Below, piece after piece: positions 24,657-34,510 of a stretch of DNA of 64,000 nucleotides. Position numbers and translations under genes: made by a program. The notes below the pieces were generated by a model. The model did not search any database and was not told the DNA's origin. It saw only the letters and a program-made list of their open reading frames with translations. Source of the stretch: Clostridia bacterium (lineage in GTDB: Bacteria; Bacillota; Clostridia; Oscillospirales; CAG-272); NCBI GenBank assembly GCA_017399105.1, contig JAFQEJ010000009.1:1-64000 (forward strand). The letters are read 5' to 3'. Every line of letters starts with the position of its first letter. The first letter of the stretch is position 1.

Positions 24657-27027
24657 GCTTTTTCCTCCTCTTGATTTTTTCATCTGCCGCGGCAATCCGA
24701 TCGCCTGCGATGAGTGCAAGGACAATGCCTGCCGCGATGACAAAAATTTCGCCCCATGCCGGACTGAAGCCGCTGTACTGATATGCCTGATTCATGCGGA
24801 TGGTGCGGTTGATGCCCCCGATGTAAAGTCCATACAGAATACCGAAAAGCCCAAATCCCGCGGCGGCAGGCAGAAGGCTCTCAAAATGCATCAAGCGGAA
24901 CAGCTCCTCCCTGCAATATCCCAGCTTCAGCAGTATGGAGAATTCCTTTTTTCTGCCGAGCTGACGCTGGGTGTGAAGGAGAAAGACCGACAGAACGGCG
25001 ATACAGCAGATGAGCAGATTCATAGCGGCGGCAATGCTGTTGATCATCTCGCCGTTATAAGCCTCCATCGCACTCGCATCTCTCTGATTGACCGCACGCG
25101 CTCCCGGACGGTACAGCCTGAGGGGGAGTGTCCTTTTGAGTGCCGCATACTCTGCATCGGTGATGTTCGGGCGCAGATAGACGTGCAGCTCTTCGGTGAG
25201 TGCAGCTTCTTTTGTTATGGCATCAAGGGTATTGCCTCCCACAAAAAAGCATATCCCGCCGCTGTCCTGCGGAAATTCGGTGAGCAGTGCGGCAACCCTC
25301 AGATCAATGCCCAATGCATCGCAGCGAAGCCGATCGCCCACCGACAGTCTGCCGCTGTTGTCCACAGCCGCTGCCGCAAAGTCTGTCTGCATCACCTCAT
25401 CAAAGCTGCCCGCGCTGAGCCATCGATCAAGCTGAGACGCGGTGTATGCATCCAGCTCCATGAAGCCCGCATCTAATGTAAGCTCTCCCGCGGCAAGCGC
25501 ATAGCTCTCGCAGGTCCTGCGTACCCGATGAAGCGATTCCACCCCAGGAATTTCCGCGATATCTGCCGCCATTCGCTCGGTGGCGTCTGTGATTATATAG
25601 TCGGCATCGGCAAAGAGCGTTGCTTCTTTCATCATTCTGCCCGCGCCGCTGGTGGCATACATGCCTGCTACAATCAGCGGAAAAGCAACGACAAAGATGA
25701 AAAAGAGCGTGTATCCCTTATTCCGCATCATCCGCAGAAGCGCATAGCTCGGGACAAAGCGGCGCGCGCCGGTGTAGAAATCCGAACTGCACTTGACATA
25801 GGTGCGATCCTCCCGCACATCACGCAGAATGAGAAGGAAAACGAGGACAAGCAGCACCGCCAGAAGCATCCCGAAAAAGACGGCGGCACAGACTGCGGCA
25901 AGCCTCGGTGTGCAGATAAATTCATAGGTATAGATATTCGCCTCAAGCCCGATTTTCCCCCGGGGAGCCAGCCTCGTAAAGAGCAGTGCGGCAAGGGCAA
26001 AGGCACCCCCGAAGGCAGGCAGGCTGAGCGGCATCACATCAGCAAGCGGCAGCAGCACCCGATGACAGGGAGCAAACCCGAGATTTTTCATCCTTCTGTA
26101 GTCGGCAGCCTCATTCTCCAGCTTCAGCTTGAGGGTGCAGACAATGCAGAGCAGCGCGAAAAAGAGATTGGAGAGTGCAATGGCAAGATCACCGGTATAA
26201 AGGTTAAACTCCTTCCTCGTGTAAAGATCGGGGAATCGATGACCGAAGCGCGTCGACGAGAGATCTAGCTCACCGAGAGGCGTGCCTTCAAATTCAGAGG
26301 CATAGAGCTTGGGAACAGCTCCCTCGCGATAGTCGCAGAAGATCAGCGAGCACTCGCCGTAAGCCTGTCGGCGCAGAGCGTCCATCAGTTCCTCATCACA
26401 GGTGAGAATCGAAACCGCTCCCTCAAGAAGATCACCCCAGACCCCCTTGATCTTCAGCTTCAAAACCTCGCCCTCGCTGTCGGTCAGTCCCTCGAGGGTG
26501 AGGATATCCCCGCGGATATGCGAATCAAAATAGTGGTAAACATGGCGGCTCACATAAACCTCGCCCTTCCCCGGCAGTGTGGGAGCACTGCCATAGTCAG
26601 TGTCATAGGCAGAGTCATTTGCACTGCCACCAGCAGCAGAATTTGCCGCAAAAAAGGCAGCGGCAGCAGAATCGGGTGAGGTCAGCGCGAAATTGAGACT
26701 GTCCCGGGGAAGATTTTCGTCGATGGCGGCAATCTCCTCCCCATAGAGCGGCATCAGATCCACATAGGGCATCTCTTCCCGCAGAATCAGATTGGTATAT
26801 TTCTCAAGCCCCTCATGAAGTGCCGCACTCTTTTGATTGCTGACGCTGTAGATCAGCATATCATACGGCGAGACAGCGCTCTCCTCAAGCGGCTTCCGAT
26901 CGAGGGTCAGGTAAAAGACCGATGTGCAGATGAGCAGTCCGCTGAGCAGGCAGGAGAAAAAGGTGAGAAAATAGCTCCCCTTTCGATGCTTCAGATTTCC
27001 TCGGATGTACAGCAGAAGAAAACGCAT
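24646..27027 (-). CDS. FtsX-like permease of ABC system
   Basis: A 793-residue membrane protein with the duplicated FtsX layout. An N-terminal helix is followed by a large extracellular domain (about 45-265), then three helices, a cytoplasmic stretch, and a second helix with an extracellular domain (about 475-640). It ends in three C-terminal helices and a basic tail (DEKIKRRKKHED). This resembles BceB/MacB-like permeases of Firmicutes that act with a LolD-type ATPase. ATG 27027 follows AGGTGAT, and a promoter lies at 27061-27089. No histidine kinase or response regulator is adjacent, unlike typical Bce systems. Confidence 0.88.
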   Translation of the reverse strand: MRFLLLYIRGNLKHRKGSYFLTFFSCLLSGLLICTSVFYLTLDRKPLEESAVSPYDMLIYSVSNQKSAALHEGLEKYTNLILREEMPYVDLMPLYGEEIAAIDENLPRDSLNFALTSPDSAAAAFFAANSAAGGSANDSAYDTDYGSAPTLPGKGEVYVSRHVYHYFDSHIRGDILTLEGLTDSEGEVLKLKIKGVWGDLLEGAVSILTCDEELMDALRRQAYGECSLIFCDYREGAVPKLYASEFEGTPLGELDLSSTRFGHRFPDLYTRKEFNLYTGDLAIALSNLFFALLCIVCTLKLKLENEAADYRRMKNLGFAPCHRVLLPLADVMPLSLPAFGGAFALAALLFTRLAPRGKIGLEANIYTYEFICTPRLAAVCAAVFFGMLLAVLLVLVFLLILRDVREDRTYVKCSSDFYTGARRFVPSYALLRMMRNKGYTLFFIFVVAFPLIVAGMYATSGAGRMMKEATLFADADYIITDATERMAADIAEIPGVESLHRVRRTCESYALAAGELTLDAGFMELDAYTASQLDRWLSAGSFDEVMQTDFAAAAVDNSGRLSVGDRLRCDALGIDLRVAALLTEFPQDSGGICFFVGGNTLDAITKEAALTEELHVYLRPNITDAEYAALKRTLPLRLYRPGARAVNQRDASAMEAYNGEMINSIAAAMNLLICCIAVLSVFLLHTQRQLGRKKEFSILLKLGYCREELFRLMHFESLLPAAAGFGLFGILYGLYIGGINRTIRMNQAYQYSGFSPAWGEIFVIAAGIVLALIAGDRIAAADEKIKRRKKHED

Positions 27028-27060
27028 GAGATCACCTACTTTTACATTTGTTCTACTTGA

Positions 27061-27089
27061 ATTATATAATATTTTTTACGATTATACAA
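27061..27089 (-). promoter_or_regulatory. Promoter of FtsX-permease/ATPase operon
   Basis: Minus-strand TTGTAT and TATAAT with a 17-base spacer, about 33 bases before ATG 27027. Confidence 0.65.
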
Positions 27090-27111
27090 GAAAATTTTTC
27101 GTGAACAAAAC

Positions 27112-27144
27112 GGGACTGTCGCATGCAAATGCGACAGTCCCTTT
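27112..27144. terminator. Hairpin of the GGGACTGTCGCAT family
   Basis: A perfect 13-bp stem, GGGACTGTCGCAT with ATGCGACAGTCCC, around GCAA. It ends the holin gene on the minus strand. Nearly the same hairpin occurs at 54727, 55826 and 63238. Confidence 0.8.
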
Positions 27145-27178
27145 CCTGTGCATCTCCGCAGCAAAAAAATGCTTCGTC

Positions 27179-27475
27179 TCAGCTGAAGTTGAGCTTGGCA
27201 ACCTCGGCTTCGATCATGGCATCGAGCTCGTCCTCATTCCAGGTGATGCCCCTCTCCTCGAGGAAGCTGCGTACCCAATCCTTCTTCTCGACACCGGCGG
27301 CAGTTTCACCGCGCATAAGCTGTTCGGCGGCGGCTACAGCTACAGACACCCAGCCGCGGATGCTTCTTCGCTCTGCCTCGGTGGTGATCCTGCGAAGATA
27401 GGGAACAAGCAGCCCTCCCACAAGCGCGAAGATCAGCGAAACGATCGCCTGAGCGATTTCGGTTACATCAAACAT
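27179..27475 (-). CDS. Small holin-like protein (LLH type)
   Basis: A 98-residue protein with one N-terminal membrane helix (AIVSLIFALVGGLLVPYLRR), followed by a helical domain with the pattern WVSVAVAAAEQLMRG...KKDWVRSFLEERGI. This matches the phage holin LL-H family, which is also found alone in Clostridia chromosomes. ATG 27475 has GGAGGGAT at good spacing; the ATG at 27481 is too close to it. No endolysin or other phage gene is nearby, so it may be a domesticated or stranded gene. Confidence 0.72.
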   Translation of the reverse strand: MFDVTEIAQAIVSLIFALVGGLLVPYLRRITTEAERRSIRGWVSVAVAAAEQLMRGETAAGVEKKDWVRSFLEERGITWNEDELDAMIEAEVAKLNFS

Positions 27476-27610
27476 GATCATCCCTCCTTTCGGATTGATC
27501 ATAGCACAAAATGAATTCTGATTCCATAGCAAAGCGTCGCATTCCGTCGCAAAAATCTGAAAGGGCAGATCATTTTCAATGAATATTTTCATTATATCAG
27601 AATACTCCGC

Positions 27611-27639
27611 TTGCAATGGAGACGCGACTGTGTTACAAT
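27611..27639 (+). promoter_or_regulatory. Promoter of the subtilase operon
   Basis: TTGCAA and TACAAT with a 17-base spacer, 60 bases before the first subtilase ATG at 27700. Confidence 0.6.
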
Positions 27640-27699
27640 AATATAAATATATGCATGTTTCGTCATGAATCCGAACTGACAGGAGATACCGTAAATCAT

Positions 27700-30600
27700 A
27701 TGAAAAACAAACTACTGTTACGCGCTCTCACCGCCGCATTGACTGCGCTTCTCCTTTGCGTGCCCGCCGCCGCAAAGCTGCCCGAGGAGAGCGAATACAT
27801 CCTCTCTTTTTCGAGCGCAGAAGCCCGCGACGAAGCAATGGAGCGCGGCGGCTTTACCATCCTCGACACCTATGACAGCATCTTCGCCGGCATGGCTGTG
27901 AGCTGCAGCAATCCCGCTCTGCTCTCCTCGCTTGACGGGGTTCTCTCGGTGGAGGAGGTGCGCGAACACACGGTTCTTGCCGAGGAAAGTGCCGCCTTCA
28001 ACGTGGGACTGACTCCCTTTGGCGGCGATGCTCCCGCACTCGACTACCGCGGCGAGGGAATGGTGGTGGCGGTGCTCGATTCCGCCTTTGATGTAACCCA
28101 TCCCGCCTTCGTCCTCTCCGATGAGGAAAATCTGATGCTCGACGCCGAGACGGTGACAAAGCTCATCGACTCGCATATGAACGTGGCAAATTACTACAGA
28201 CTCTACCCCGATGAGTCGCCCTATTACAGCGCAAAGCTCCCCTTTGTTTTCGATTACTACGACACCGACGGCGATGTCTCGGGAAGCTCTGTCCATGGAA
28301 CCCATGTGGCGGGCATCATCGGCGCCAACAAGCGTGGCGATCCCACACTCGGCTTTGACGGCATCGCCCCCGAGGCACAGCTTCTTCTGCTGAAGGTGGG
28401 CAACGGCTCAAGCTCGATCAGCGACCGCGCCATCTTTTCTGCCTTTGATGATGCCATTTCGTTGGGCGCCGATGTGATCAATATGAGCTTCGGTACCATC
28501 GCCGGCTTTGATTCACTGGCGCTGACTTCCTACAATTACGGCTATCTCTTCACCACCGCCGATGCGCTGGGGATTCATGTGGTCTGCGCCGCAGGAAACT
28601 CGGGACAGGTGGGCGAGGGCAGCAGCTACGGCACAAATCTCCCCCTTGCCATCAATCCCGACACCGGACTTATTGCCGAGCCTGCTTCGCTGAAGACCAC
28701 CGTAGCGGTGGCGGCAACCGAATCGGGCTGGCTTGTGGACGGCTGTTACATCGAAGCGCCCGACGGAGAGCGGATTTTCTTCACCGAATCGGACGGTGAG
28801 CGCGGCTTCGGCGATACGCTGGCAGGGGGAAGCTATCCCCTTGTGAAAATCCCCGGCATCGGCGAGGTGTCCGACTACGAGGGCATCACCCTCCCCGAGG
28901 GCGCCGTTGTCCTTGTGGAGCGCGGCACCATCACCTTTGAAGAAAAGGTTAAAACCGCGGCCGATCACGGTGCTGCGGCAGTCATCGTCTCGGACAACAC
29001 CGAGGATGACGGCTTCATCATGGCGGTGGGCGATGCCCCCATTCCTTCGGCATCAATCACCAAAGCCGACGGCGCAATTTTAGCGAAAGCCGACCGCATC
29101 ACTGTCATCCTCGATACCACCCTTCGCGAGAATGAGTACGCAGGACAGCCTGCAGACTTCTCGTCGGGAGGCGCTACCCCCGATCTGAAGCTGAAGCCCG
29201 AGCTTTCGGCTCCCGGCACCTATATCCGCTCTACCCTCCCCGACGGCAAGTATGGCAGTCTGAGCGGCACCTCCATGGCGACTCCCTATGTAAGCGGCGC
29301 GCTGGCATTGGCATCCCAGGCATGGGGAGAGGATGCAGCGATCAGACTCATGGCGACGGCAATTCCCATGCGCGATGACAAGGACGTGGAATACTCCCCT
29401 CGCAGTCAGGGCGCCGGCGAAATCGATCTGGCGTCTGCCCTCTCCTGTCAGCTTGTCATGACCTCGGAGAAGGGCACAGGCAAGCTTGAGCTGGGCGAGC
29501 TTGAGGGCGGCAGCTTCGATCTCACCGTCAGACTCATCAATCCCACCGATGAAGCGGTTACGGGAAGAATTTCCGCCTCCCTTCTGAGCGATGATACCAT
29601 CCTCGAATCGGGACTGCACTTCATCTCGGGCACAAAGGCACTCACAGGTACGGTTATCCGCTATAACGGCAGCCGCAACATCAACATCCATCACCGTGCC
29701 TTCAGGGAAGGTGCCGAAATCACGCTGGAGCCGGGCGAAACAAAGGAAATCACCCTCACCGTCACCCCCGGCAGAGGAGATACCACCACCCTTGAGCAGA
29801 TCTTCACAAACGGCTATTTCCTCGAGGGATATGTCTATTTCGAGACCGATGCGCACACCCTCAGCCTTCCCTACATGGGCTTTTGCGGCGACTGGTACGG
29901 ACTGCCTGTCATCGACACCACCGATTACATCGGAGACGAGGGCTTCTATCCTCAGTATGCCATCACCTGCGTGGTGGAGGGATATGAAACCACCTATATC
30001 CGCCTTGAAGACAACGGCGGCAAAGTCAGCTTCTCTCCCGACGGCAACGGTATGGGCGACACACTGGGCTTCATCCTCAATCCCCTGCGAAATGCCGACG
30101 AATACGGCTACATGATTTACGATGCCGAAGGAAAGCTCATCTGCGGCAACGAAGATCTGGGGCATCTCACCAAAGCAACGGTGGAGGAGGTTCTGGAGGG
30201 CACCGCCATGGAGCTTCTCTGGGACGGCACCGAGCCACGCAACGAAAACTACATCTACCCCGACGGCGAATATAAGCTGGTGCTCTTCATCCTGCCCGAC
30301 GAATATTCCGACCGCTATCAGTATATCACGCTGGAGTTTGTCATCGACACGGTGAAGCCTGAGGTCACGGATTATCGCTTCATCGAAGAGGGAGGAAAAC
30401 GCTATCTCGAGGTCGAGATCGGCGATGACCGCGGCATCAGCTATGCAACCCTCTACCAAACCGGCGATGGAGACTTCTCCGAGATGATTACTTCCCCCGA
30501 GGGCAAGCTTCGCTTTGATGTGACCGGCATCGAGGGAACGCTCTGGCTGGATGTATCCGACCACGCCATGAACATCACAACCGAGAAGATCAAAAACTGA
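27700..30600 (+). CDS. Secreted S8 serine peptidase (subtilase) with PA domain
   Basis: A 966-residue exported protease. The signal peptide covers about residues 1-25, and an inhibitor-like propeptide follows to about 95. The catalytic aspartate is in VAVLDSAFD (D127), histidine in SVHGTHVAG (H199) and serine in SGTSMATPYVSG (S525). The oxyanion asparagine is in CAAGNSGQ. A protease-associated domain is inserted at about 410-470 (VLVERGTITFEEKVKTAADHG). The C-terminal 400 residues are beta-rich, like Fn3-type domains of C5a-peptidase relatives. There is no LPXTG motif, so it is probably released. AGGAGA lies 13 bases before ATG 27700, a long but possible spacing. Confidence 0.92.
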   Translation: MKNKLLLRALTAALTALLLCVPAAAKLPEESEYILSFSSAEARDEAMERGGFTILDTYDSIFAGMAVSCSNPALLSSLDGVLSVEEVREHTVLAEESAAFNVGLTPFGGDAPALDYRGEGMVVAVLDSAFDVTHPAFVLSDEENLMLDAETVTKLIDSHMNVANYYRLYPDESPYYSAKLPFVFDYYDTDGDVSGSSVHGTHVAGIIGANKRGDPTLGFDGIAPEAQLLLLKVGNGSSSISDRAIFSAFDDAISLGADVINMSFGTIAGFDSLALTSYNYGYLFTTADALGIHVVCAAGNSGQVGEGSSYGTNLPLAINPDTGLIAEPASLKTTVAVAATESGWLVDGCYIEAPDGERIFFTESDGERGFGDTLAGGSYPLVKIPGIGEVSDYEGITLPEGAVVLVERGTITFEEKVKTAADHGAAAVIVSDNTEDDGFIMAVGDAPIPSASITKADGAILAKADRITVILDTTLRENEYAGQPADFSSGGATPDLKLKPELSAPGTYIRSTLPDGKYGSLSGTSMATPYVSGALALASQAWGEDAAIRLMATAIPMRDDKDVEYSPRSQGAGEIDLASALSCQLVMTSEKGTGKLELGELEGGSFDLTVRLINPTDEAVTGRISASLLSDDTILESGLHFISGTKALTGTVIRYNGSRNINIHHRAFREGAEITLEPGETKEITLTVTPGRGDTTTLEQIFTNGYFLEGYVYFETDAHTLSLPYMGFCGDWYGLPVIDTTDYIGDEGFYPQYAITCVVEGYETTYIRLEDNGGKVSFSPDGNGMGDTLGFILNPLRNADEYGYMIYDAEGKLICGNEDLGHLTKATVEEVLEGTAMELLWDGTEPRNENYIYPDGEYKLVLFILPDEYSDRYQYITLEFVIDTVKPEVTDYRFIEEGGKRYLEVEIGDDRGISYATLYQTGDGDFSEMITSPEGKLRFDVTGIEGTLWLDVSDHAMNITTEKIKN

Positions 30601-30631
30601 AATAACCGATTGAACGACAGACAGAATACTT

Positions 30632-33613
30632 ATGAAAACAAATAAATTGCTGATTCAAATTCTATCGATCCTGCTGGCGCTGACCCTTACGGCACCGATT
30701 CAAGCCGCAGAAGCCGAAGAGAGCACCGCTCCCGAGCGATATATCCTGCTGCTTGAAGAGGGCTGCGACGCCGAAAAGCTTGCGAAAAAGCTCACCGACA
30801 GCGGCAGCGAGGTGATCTATATCTACGACAGACTGCTTGATGGCATCTGCATCTACACCTCGGAGGACCGCGGGACGCTTGCCGACACCGAGGGCGTTTC
30901 GGCGGTTCTGATTCCGCAGATTTATACCATGCTGGCAAATGAAAGCACCCCCGCCGGTATGCTTTCCGATAAAGAGTCGGCAGAAGATGCCCGTCATGCT
31001 GCCGCCGCCATCGAAAGCGTTGAGGGAGCAGACGGCAGAGGCACTGTCGTTGCCATCCTCGATGCAGGCTTTGACACAAAGCTCAACTGCCTTACCCTCA
31101 CCGACACCACAGGCGTAAAGCTGACAAAACAGGATGTGCTGGGATGCCGCAGCTCGCTCTGCGCCGATCAGCAGGGATTTTCCTACTGGCAGGATGCCTG
31201 GGGACGCTATAAGGTTCCCTTTTCCTATGACTATGCCGAATATGATCAGGATGTGAGCACCGCCGACAATACCCACGGCAATCATACCGCCGCCATCGTC
31301 GCAGGCAACGGCGAGATGAAGGGCGCCGCACCCGAGGCTCAGCTTCTTTTGATGAAGGTTGCCGTCAACCTATACGGCAGCAGCCTTGCCGATGAGGGAG
31401 ACATTCTGGCGGCACTGGAGGACAGCGTAACGCTGGGAGCCGACGTGATCTGCCTGCCCCTCGGCGCGCCCCTGATCACAGGGGAGGACGGTACCCCCGG
31501 TTATGCCCTCTCGCTGGCGCTGGATTCTGCTGTCGGTGAGGGAGTCAGCGTGATTGCCGCGGCAGGCAATGACGGTGAGCGAAGTGAAGCTCCCGCAGAC
31601 TCTCCCGACACCTCGACGCTCCACGGCTTTGCATCGCTTCCCTCGGTCACTGCTGTCGGAAGCGCCGATTACTTCATGCGTACCCTTCCCGCACTCGAAA
31701 CCGAGGGCGGCTTCCGCTTCATCTTCACCGACACAGGCGAGGATGTGAGCGGCATCTCCTTCACCGACGCCCTCGATGGAAAAAAGCTTGAAATTGCAGT
31801 CATCCCCGGCATCGGTTTACCCGAGGATTTTAAGGACATCGGCCTTGATGGAAAGCTTGCCCTCATCAAGCGCGGTGAGATTTCCTTTGCCGACAAGGTC
31901 AACAATGCCGAGGAAGCAGGTGCGGTCGGTGTCATCGTATATAATAATGAAGAAGCCGCCGCTCTCGTGAACATGCAGCTTGATAACGGCAGCATTCCCG
32001 CCGTCTTTGTCAGCATGGAAGCCGGCGAAAAGCTTGCCGCCGCGGCTGACAGCCAGCGTCTTATCATCGCCTCCGAGGCCTACATGCAGGTGGAGGTTGA
32101 CGGCGGCGGTCTTGTCTCGGAATTTTCCTCCCGCGGCATCGGAAAGCCCGACCTTGTCGCCTTCGGTTCCGCGCTGACTCCCCCCGATGCCAAGACAGTC
32201 TACGACACGGTGGAGGGTACCTCCTATTCTGCGGCACTCACCGCAGGCTATACAGCGGTTCTCATTTCACAGCGCAGAGCAGTCGGCGGCGATACAACCC
32301 CCGAGGGCATCCGCACCGCCCTCATGAACAGCGCAGCTGTCATCGAGATTTCGGATGTCCCCCTCTCCACCCGTTCCCAGGGTGCGGGACGGCTCTCACT
32401 TGCGGCAGCCCTTGAAAATTCCCTCATCCTCACGGCAAAAGACGGCGGTGCATCGCTTTCACTGGGCAATATCGGCTCAAAAACCACCTTCACGCTCACC
32501 CTCAAAAACGGAGGAAAGACAGCGCGCACCCTCACAGTCACAGCCTCTCCCACAGCGGCTGATACCTACAGCTACAGCTATGACGAGGAAAGCGGCATGC
32601 TCCTGCCAAGCGATGAATCGGACGGACACTACCCCTATTATGTGGGCAGTACCCAGGAACCCCTCGCCGATGCATCGGTCATGCTGATGGGCAGCGAAAT
32701 CAACCGCTTCGCAGAAAACCATGCTCCTATCACCCTCACCCTTGCTCCCGGCGAGAGCACAAGTCTTGCCATCATCCTCGATCTCTCAAAGGTTGATCTT
32801 TCAAAAGCCTGCGAAAACGGCTGCTTTGCCGAGGGCTTCATCGAAATCCGTGAAGAAAACAGCACCGTTGTCAGCCTGCCCTTCTGCGGCTTTACAGGCG
32901 AGCGCGAGGCACTTTCTCCCGTCGGTCTGATCAGCTTCGCATCCTATGCGGCAAACAGCTATATCTTTGACACCTGGCAGCTGGGCGCCAACGCCTTTGA
33001 GGAAATCGCCATCGAGGGAAATGCCTTCTCCCCCAACCGTGACGGCAGCTATGAGTATGCAACTCTCAGAATGGAGCTACTGCGTGATATCGACCGCTTC
33101 TATTATGAGGTTCTCACCGACGGCGGCGAGGTCATCTACACCTCACCCGATTATATCGACCTCTACAGCGCGGCATCGGGCGGTGCCGTGACGGTGGATG
33201 TCTGGGACGGAAGCGATCCCGAAAACGCCCGCTACATCTATCCCGACGGCGATTACAGCCTGCGCCTCCACCTCTATGACGGAGCCTTTGCACATACCGT
33301 CGAGCGTACCCTCACCCTTGACACCGAAAAGCCTGAAATTGAGGTAGAAAGTCTGAGCGATGACACCCTCACCTGCGCATTCCGCGACAGTGTGGGCATC
33401 CAGTATACCTGCGTCTATGCCATCGATGAGGACGGACTCTTCCACAGCTTCTATACCGAGCATATCCCCTCTGCAGACGAGTGTGCCGGCTTCACCCACA
33501 CCTTCGATCTGACCGGACTTGAGGAGGGTGCCGGCTGGCTCTATGTGGAGGTCTGCGATTATGCCTTCAACATCTATACCCTGCGCATCCCGCTGGAGGG
33601 CACGGAAGCATGA
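30632..33613 (+). CDS. Second secreted S8 serine peptidase (subtilase)
   Basis: A 993-residue paralogue of the preceding protease, with the same order: signal peptide (1-26), propeptide, and split S8 catalytic domain. Catalytic residues are D144 in VAILDAGFD, H215 in NTHGNHTAA and S531 in VEGTSYSAAL. The oxyanion asparagine is in AAAGNDGE. A PA domain (LALIKRGEISFADKV) and beta-rich C-terminal domains follow. The active-site surroundings are looser than in the first copy (THGNH for HGTH, EGTSYSA for SGTSMAT), so specificity may differ. It begins 31 bases after the first stop without a clear ribosome site. It overlaps the next gene by four bases. Confidence 0.9.
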   Translation: MKTNKLLIQILSILLALTLTAPIQAAEAEESTAPERYILLLEEGCDAEKLAKKLTDSGSEVIYIYDRLLDGICIYTSEDRGTLADTEGVSAVLIPQIYTMLANESTPAGMLSDKESAEDARHAAAAIESVEGADGRGTVVAILDAGFDTKLNCLTLTDTTGVKLTKQDVLGCRSSLCADQQGFSYWQDAWGRYKVPFSYDYAEYDQDVSTADNTHGNHTAAIVAGNGEMKGAAPEAQLLLMKVAVNLYGSSLADEGDILAALEDSVTLGADVICLPLGAPLITGEDGTPGYALSLALDSAVGEGVSVIAAAGNDGERSEAPADSPDTSTLHGFASLPSVTAVGSADYFMRTLPALETEGGFRFIFTDTGEDVSGISFTDALDGKKLEIAVIPGIGLPEDFKDIGLDGKLALIKRGEISFADKVNNAEEAGAVGVIVYNNEEAAALVNMQLDNGSIPAVFVSMEAGEKLAAAADSQRLIIASEAYMQVEVDGGGLVSEFSSRGIGKPDLVAFGSALTPPDAKTVYDTVEGTSYSAALTAGYTAVLISQRRAVGGDTTPEGIRTALMNSAAVIEISDVPLSTRSQGAGRLSLAAALENSLILTAKDGGASLSLGNIGSKTTFTLTLKNGGKTARTLTVTASPTAADTYSYSYDEESGMLLPSDESDGHYPYYVGSTQEPLADASVMLMGSEINRFAENHAPITLTLAPGESTSLAIILDLSKVDLSKACENGCFAEGFIEIREENSTVVSLPFCGFTGEREALSPVGLISFASYAANSYIFDTWQLGANAFEEIAIEGNAFSPNRDGSYEYATLRMELLRDIDRFYYEVLTDGGEVIYTSPDYIDLYSAASGGAVTVDVWDGSDPENARYIYPDGDYSLRLHLYDGAFAHTVERTLTLDTEKPEIEVESLSDDTLTCAFRDSVGIQYTCVYAIDEDGLFHSFYTEHIPSADECAGFTHTFDLTGLEEGAGWLYVEVCDYAFNIYTLRIPLEGTEA

Positions 33614-34485
33614 GCGGCTGCAGACTCTGCCCGCGAAGCTGCGGGATCGACAGAAGCCGTACTCCCGGATACTGCGGTGTAACCTCCACCCTGCGGGTGG
33701 CAAGAGCCGCTCTTCATCACTGGGAGGAGCCCTGCATCAGCGGAGAGCGCGGCTCGGGCACCGTCTTCTTCTCGGGATGTCCCCTCCGATGCATCTTCTG
33801 TCAGAATCACGAAATCAGCACCCACAGCCTTGGACGCGAGATCACAACAGCACGGCTGAGTGAAATCTTCCATGAGCTTGCAGAGGCGGGAGCGCACAAT
33901 ATCAATCTCGTCTCGCCCACCCAGTATACCCCTCAGATTCTCGAAGCCATGGAGATGGGCATGCCCGATCTGCCTGTCGTCTGGAATACCGGCGGCTATG
34001 AAAAGGTCGACACGCTCCGCACCCTTGCGGGGAGGGTGGATATTTATCTCCCCGACTTCAAATATGCCTTCAGCGATACCGCCGCACGCTATTCATGTGC
34101 TCCCGATTATCCCGAGGTCGCTCTTGCTGCCATCGGGGAGATGGTATCGCAGACAGGCAAGCCTCAGTTCGGCGAGGACGGTATGCTGAAGCGGGGGGTC
34201 ATCCTGCGCCATCTGGTGCTCCCCGGTCATCGGAAGGAGAGCATCGAGATCATCCGCCGCCTGGCAGCTACATTCTCTCCCGATGATATTCTGCTGAGCA
34301 TCATGAGCCAGTACACCCCCTACGAGGGCTGTGAGCTTCCGCCCGAGCTTCGCCGCCGCGTCTGCAGCTACGAATATGACAGCGTGGTGGAAGCGGCAGT
34401 CGATGCAGGCTTCGGCGGCTTCATGCAGGATCGCCGCTCGGCAAAGGAGGAATATACCCCCGACTGGGATTTCAGCGGCGTTTAA
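33610..34485 (+). CDS. Radical SAM protein (PflA-like)
   Basis: A 291-residue radical SAM enzyme. The 4Fe-4S/SAM site is CPLRCIFCQN (C-x3-C-x2-C) near residues 59-68. An extra cysteine-rich N-terminus (CRLCPRSCGIDRS, then PGYCGV) is typical of the PflA-related subgroup often annotated as 4Fe-4S protein PflX. Start ATG overlaps the stop of the second subtilase (ATGA), so translation is coupled. The chemistry is unknown; PflX-like proteins are widespread and poorly characterised. A role in modifying the proteases is possible from context but not supported by motifs. Confidence 0.9.
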   Translation: MSGCRLCPRSCGIDRSRTPGYCGVTSTLRVARAALHHWEEPCISGERGSGTVFFSGCPLRCIFCQNHEISTHSLGREITTARLSEIFHELAEAGAHNINLVSPTQYTPQILEAMEMGMPDLPVVWNTGGYEKVDTLRTLAGRVDIYLPDFKYAFSDTAARYSCAPDYPEVALAAIGEMVSQTGKPQFGEDGMLKRGVILRHLVLPGHRKESIEIIRRLAATFSPDDILLSIMSQYTPYEGCELPPELRRRVCSYEYDSVVEAAVDAGFGGFMQDRRSAKEEYTPDWDFSGV

Positions 34486-34510
34486 ACCAATCAAAACAGA
34501 GGTTATCACC

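Noticed and set aside
29080..30564. A 494-codon frame antisense to the first subtilase
   Set aside because: Same reasoning: high GC at third positions keeps the opposite strand open. No domain or start signals.
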